Origin: Candidatus Altimarinota bacterium
GTDB taxonomy: Bacteria; Patescibacteriota; Gracilibacteria; UBA4473
Assembly: GCA_027028725.1 (NCBI GenBank)
Contig: JALVIB010000059.1
Coordinates: 1-24,679 of the forward strand
Reading direction: 5' to 3'
Length of the DNA: 24,679 nucleotides
Below the pieces are notes generated by a model, which saw only the letters and a list, made by a program, of their open reading frames with translations, was not told the DNA's origin and made no database searches. This document shows positions 22,351 to 24,679 of the stretch, piece by piece (the first letter of the stretch is position 1; every line of letters starts with the position of its first letter). The translations under genes and the position numbers were made by a program.

Positions 22351-23788
22351 TAGATTTCTTCTCAATCCGCGCAAACAAAATCTGTGCTTCGCCAACTTTT
22401 TCTGTATCACCTAACATGTCTACCATTCGCGGATAAGTTTCTGGTAAAAGAATTTTTGCCATTAATTTGAGTGTTTCGAGTTTCTGTAAAAGTTTGGCAA
22501 AAACTTTTTTCGCCTCATCCATATCAGTTTTCACCAATTTCCAAGGTTCTTTCTCGTTCAAAAGTTCGTTTGCCGAATCAACAATTTGGAAAAAATAATC
22601 AATCGCCGATTTCAGTTTTTTCTCCTCCATAAATCCCGCGAAATTTTCGTATTCCGCCTTAATTTCATCGGTGGAAATTCCCGCTGGTTTTTGTCCATCC
22701 AAAAATTTGTTTACCAAAACGATGACGCGGTTAAAGAGATTTCCCAATCCACTTGCCATTTTTTTGTCGTATAATTTCGCGAGATTTTCGTGCGAAAAAT
22801 CTCCGTCATTTCCAAACTCAAAAGACGACAAAAGTCCCAACCGCAAAGCATCGTTCCCAAATTCCCGCGAAATTTCCAACGGCGAAACCATGTTTCCGAG
22901 AGATTTCGACATTTTCACGCCATCGATAGTAAAAAATCCGTGCGCAAATTCCTCCTGCGGAAGCGGCAAACCAGCACTCATCAGCATCGCTGGCCAGATA
23001 ACATTGTGAAACCGCGTGATATCTTTTCCCAAAATATGACAAGCCGAATTCCAAAAATCGCGTTTTTCATCCGTATCAATCGCGGTGTAATAGTTAATCA
23101 GCGCGTCAAACCAAACATAAATTTTGTGATTTTCGTCCCACGGCAACGGAATTCCCATTTCCGCCGATTCCCGCGAAATTGAAATATCATCCAAACCGCT
23201 TTTGATAAAGCTCAAAACCTCGTTACGGCGTTTTTCCGGTTCGAGAAGTCGCGGATTTTTGGCGTAAACTTCCAGTAATTTGTCGCCGTATTTGGATAAT
23301 TTAAAAAAATAATTTTCCTCAGAAATTTTTCGCGGGATTTTCAAGTGATCGGGACATTCTCCTTTTTCATTTAAGTCAGATTCTTTCAAAAATGTTTCAC
23401 AGCCGTCGCAATAATGCCCTTCATATTTCCCGCGATAAATATCGCCGTTATCGTAAATTTTCTGCAAAATTTTGTGCACTGTTTCGTGGTGGCGTTTTTC
23501 GGTTGTGCGGATAAAGTCGTCATAAGAAATCCCAATTTCGTCCCAAGTTGTGCGCCAATTTCCCGCGATTTCCTCTAAATATTCCGGAATTGGTTTTCCT
23601 GATTTCCGCGCTGCCTCAACCGTTTTCTGCGAATTTTCATCCGTTCCGGTCAGGAAAAAAACATTCTCCGCTCCAAGTTTTTCTCGCCAATAGCGCGCCA
23701 AAGTATCAGTCGCCAAAGTGCAATAAGCGTGCCCAATATGCGGCACATCATTCACATAATAAATCGGCGTTGTTAGGTATTTTTTCAT
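22343..23788 (-). CDS. metG: Methionyl-tRNA synthetase
   Basis: Class I synthetase that charges initiator and elongator tRNA-Met. Signatures are the HIGH box at 17-20 (NDVPHIGHAY), a single zinc knuckle in the connective peptide (Cys127, Cys130, Cys145, His148), YVWFDALINYY, and KMSKS at 292-296. At 481 residues it has no C-terminal tRNA-binding (EMAP-like) domain. Motif copies encode KIPRKISEENYFF after the zinc site and three further segments (NFAGF, EISREF, SISRES). The last residues NP and the stop lie in a CCCCT repeat. The start codon and 48 upstream bases are part of a 59-bp direct repeat (23775-23833 and 23977-24035). Identification is secure. Confidence 0.96.
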   Translation of the reverse strand: MKKYLTTPIYYVNDVPHIGHAYCTLATDTLARYWREKLGAENVFFLTGTDENSQKTVEAARKSGKPIPEYLEEIAGNWRTTWDEIGISYDDFIRTTEKRHHETVHKILQKIYDNGDIYRGKYEGHYCDGCETFLKESDLNEKGECPDHLKIPRKISEENYFFKLSKYGDKLLEVYAKNPRLLEPEKRRNEVLSFIKSGLDDISISRESAEMGIPLPWDENHKIYVWFDALINYYTAIDTDEKRDFWNSACHILGKDITRFHNVIWPAMLMSAGLPLPQEEFAHGFFTIDGVKMSKSLGNMVSPLEISREFGNDALRLGLLSSFEFGNDGDFSHENLAKLYDKKMASGLGNLFNRVIVLVNKFLDGQKPAGISTDEIKAEYENFAGFMEEKKLKSAIDYFFQIVDSANELLNEKEPWKLVKTDMDEAKKVFAKLLQKLETLKLMAKILLPETYPRMVDMLGDTEKVGEAQILFARIEKKSNP

Positions 23789-24035
23789 CCCCGTTAATAT
23801 AGTTTAAAAGTCGAAAAGTTCAAAAATTTCGCGAAAATTTATATCTCGTCATTGCGAGGACGACAAGTTTTATTTCTAAAACAAAAGGACGAAGCAATCT
23901 ACTTCATATCTTTTTTATAAAAATTGTTTGTTTTGCGAGATAAGAAGGAAATAATGAAGGAGATTGCCACCCCCGCAGGTATTTTTTCATCCCCGTTAAT
24001 ATAGTTTAAAAGTCGAAAAGTTCAAAAATTTCGCG
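23775..24035. repeat. 59-bp direct repeat spanning the metG start, around a GTCATTGCGAG element
   Basis: Bases 23775-23833 and 23977-24035 are identical by eye. The first copy holds the metG start codon and its upstream region; the second is a displaced copy 202 bases away. Between them (23834-23976) lies an extended GTCATTGCGAG...GAAGCAATCTACTTC element split by about 29 bases, ending ATTGCCACCCCCGC. The arrangement suggests a local duplication linked with insertion of the element. Confidence 0.85.
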
Positions 24036-24141
24036 GGATTTTGGAAGGAAAACTTAAGTCCGGACTTAAAATAACTTTCTATCCTATTCCAAGTCCGGAC
24101 TTGTTTTCCTTTCGCCTCACCAAAAAATCCCGCGAAATTTT
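24025..24141. repeat. Two full 18-mers flanking an AAGTCCGGACTT palindrome pair
   Basis: Exact 18-mers lie at 24025-24042 (TTTCGCGGG orientation) and 24124-24141 (CCCGCGAAA orientation). Between them, two AAGTCCGGACTT palindromes (about 24056-24067 and 24091-24102) form a near copy of the pair at 13630-13674. This is a 5' region between divergent genes (metG, M24 peptidase), so a terminator role is not expected here. With the preceding block it fills the 379-base gene-free stretch 23789-24167. Confidence 0.85.
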
Positions 24142-24167
24142 CCCTATTTTCTGCTAAACTTCCCGCG

Positions 24168-24679
24168 ATGAACAAATTTGAAAAATTTTTTCGCGAGAAT
24201 CCGGAGATTGACGCGTTTTTGGTTTTGGAAAAGGAAAATGTTTTTTATCTGACCGGATTTCGCGGGAGTTTTGGTTATTTATTAGTTTTGAATCCATCCT
24301 TCGCTAAAGCTTCGGAGGACAGGGATGAAAGTTTTTTGATTACCGATAGTCGGTATGCAGAAGTTGCGGAAAACTTAAACCCCCTATCCCTCTTGTCAGG
24401 GGGAATAAAACCTAAATTTATCCTCTTCGATAAAAATTTTGAGGAGAAAATTAAAGCCCTCACCCCAACCCTCTCCCCGGGGGAGAGGGAGATAAAATTG
24501 GCGATGGAAAATTCTGCGAGCTTAGCGCAGAAAGATTATTGGCAGAAAATTTTCCCGCAGGCGAAAATCGTTGCTACCGATAAAATTATTGAAAACTGGC
24601 GGGCGATTAAAAATGCAAATGAGTTGCAAAAAATTCGCCAGGCCTGTTTGCGACTGGATGAAGTCTTTGCGGACAAAGA
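24168..24679 (+). CDS. Xaa-Pro aminopeptidase-like (M24) protein, N-terminal part
   Basis: The frame opens at ATG 24168, right after a motif-like cccgcg, and runs off the window after 170 codons. VFYLTGFRGSFGYLLV at 25-40, FLITDSRYAEVAEN at 56-69 and the hinge RAIKNANELQKIRQAC at 145-160 match the creatinase-N domain of Xaa-Pro aminopeptidases and dipeptidases, which remove residues ahead of proline. The metal-binding catalytic domain lies beyond the edge. Three stretches look repeat-derived: PSFAKASEDRD at 43-53 (24294-24326), LNPLSLLSGGIK at 70-81 (24375-24410) and ALTPTLSPGERE at 97-108 (24456-24491). All keep the frame and fall between conserved strands. Whether it is PepP- or PepQ-like cannot be told from this part. 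Confidence 0.85.
   Translation, partial: MNKFEKFFRENPEIDAFLVLEKENVFYLTGFRGSFGYLLVLNPSFAKASEDRDESFLITDSRYAEVAENLNPLSLLSGGIKPKFILFDKNFEEKIKALTPTLSPGEREIKLAMENSASLAQKDYWQKIFPQAKIVATDKIIENWRAIKNANELQKIRQACLRLDEVFADK

Larger units (their letters stand above)
488..24266. repeat. Dispersed iterated motif AAAATCCCGCGAAATTTT (whole window)
   Basis: Full exact 18-mers start at 694, 2004, 3675, 5268, 10209, 10850, 13685, 14835, 15439, 21780, 24025 and 24124. About 54 exact copies of the 9-base core are found by hand, 25 as TTTCGCGGG and 29 as CCCGCGAAA on the plus strand. Many further copies differ by one base. The consensus can be written AAAATYYCGCGRRATTTT with CC/AA or TT/GG pairs. It is absent or nearly so in 1-487, 2701-3670, 5817-9710 and 15452-16175. 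Confidence 0.9.

Noticed and set aside
342..23788. Recoding of TGA (as Gly or Trp) suggested by the absence of TGA stops
   Set aside because: All conserved enzymes are full length under the standard code, with Gly by GGN and Trp by TGG and no need for in-frame TGA. Absence as a stop is noted but not evidence of recoding.
23834..23976. A tRNA or small RNA in the gap between the metG start copies
   Set aside because: No cloverleaf or T-loop signature is visible; the GC-rich parts are halves of the GTCATTGCGAG repeat.
488..24266. Iterated motif as a strand-polar chromosome-segregation signal (KOPS-like)
   Set aside because: The two orientations are about equal (25 and 29) and mixed along the window, so no polarity is seen here.
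488..24266. Iterated motif as a simple transcription terminator
   Set aside because: Most copies are single, lie inside genes in both orientations, and form at best a weak stem; only the inverted pair at 10089-10119 is a convincing terminator.

Overview
The window reads as a stretch of an AT-rich bacterial chromosome (GC in the high thirties by eye). It has 17 complete genes, one gene cut at each edge, no rRNA or tRNA, and no phage or transposase genes. Several features fit a Patescibacteria (Candidate Phyla Radiation) genome, although I cannot assign a lineage: a short ThrRS without the TGS domain, starts with A-rich leaders and almost no Shine-Dalgarno sequence, many lone hypothetical genes, a PilX-like pilin, and repeat-coded peptides such as SFAKASED and LTPTLSPGERE inside ordinary enzymes. 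All 17 complete genes end in TAA.

Layout. 1-1955 (minus): a partial hypothetical gene and cysS. 2083-3676 (plus): two AT-rich hypothetical single-pass membrane proteins. 3666-5788 (minus): a two-gene operon of a membrane-anchored TPR protein and a DUF1361-like membrane protein. 5916-10079 (plus): a very large secreted protein of tandem Ig-like domains plus a carboxypeptidase-regulatory-like domain. 10287-10658 (plus): a small orphan gene between two identical 40-bp repeats. 10866-14667 (minus): an O-antigen ligase/polymerase-like membrane protein, a solute-binding lipoprotein and a tRNA-dihydrouridine synthase. 14820-16052 (plus): a protein with an N-acetylmuramidase domain. 16064-17044 (minus): a PilX-like minor pilin. 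17088-18773 (plus): gpmI. 19086-23788 (minus): thrS, a NYN-domain protein, a small membrane protein and metG. 24168-end (plus): the start of an M24-type (Xaa-Pro) aminopeptidase.

The most striking signal is a short motif repeated through the whole window: AAAATCCCGCGAAATTTT (reverse strand AAAATTTCGCGGGATTTT). I count about 54 exact copies of its 9-base core CCCGCGAAA/TTTCGCGGG by hand, 12 of them as the full 18-mer, plus many one-mismatch copies. It lies in both orientations, in genes and between them, is open in all six reading frames, abuts the TAA stop of about half the genes, and once forms an inverted pair that makes a terminator hairpin. This is how DNA uptake sequences of naturally competent bacteria are arranged. 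With a type IV pilin gene in the same window, an uptake or recognition role is the leading hypothesis, but the sequence alone does not prove it.

A second layer is a set of longer palindromic repeats: AAGTCCGGACTT pairs, CCCCCT-AGGGGG boxes, CCCTCTCC-GAGAGGG boxes, GTCATTGCGAG elements, GGAGCGAA-TTCGCTCC hairpins and others. They fill the intergenic spaces, build composite elements of about 110 bp, and are inserted in frame into gpmI, the O-antigen ligase-like gene and the M24 peptidase. This resembles the in-gene palindromic elements of Rickettsia.
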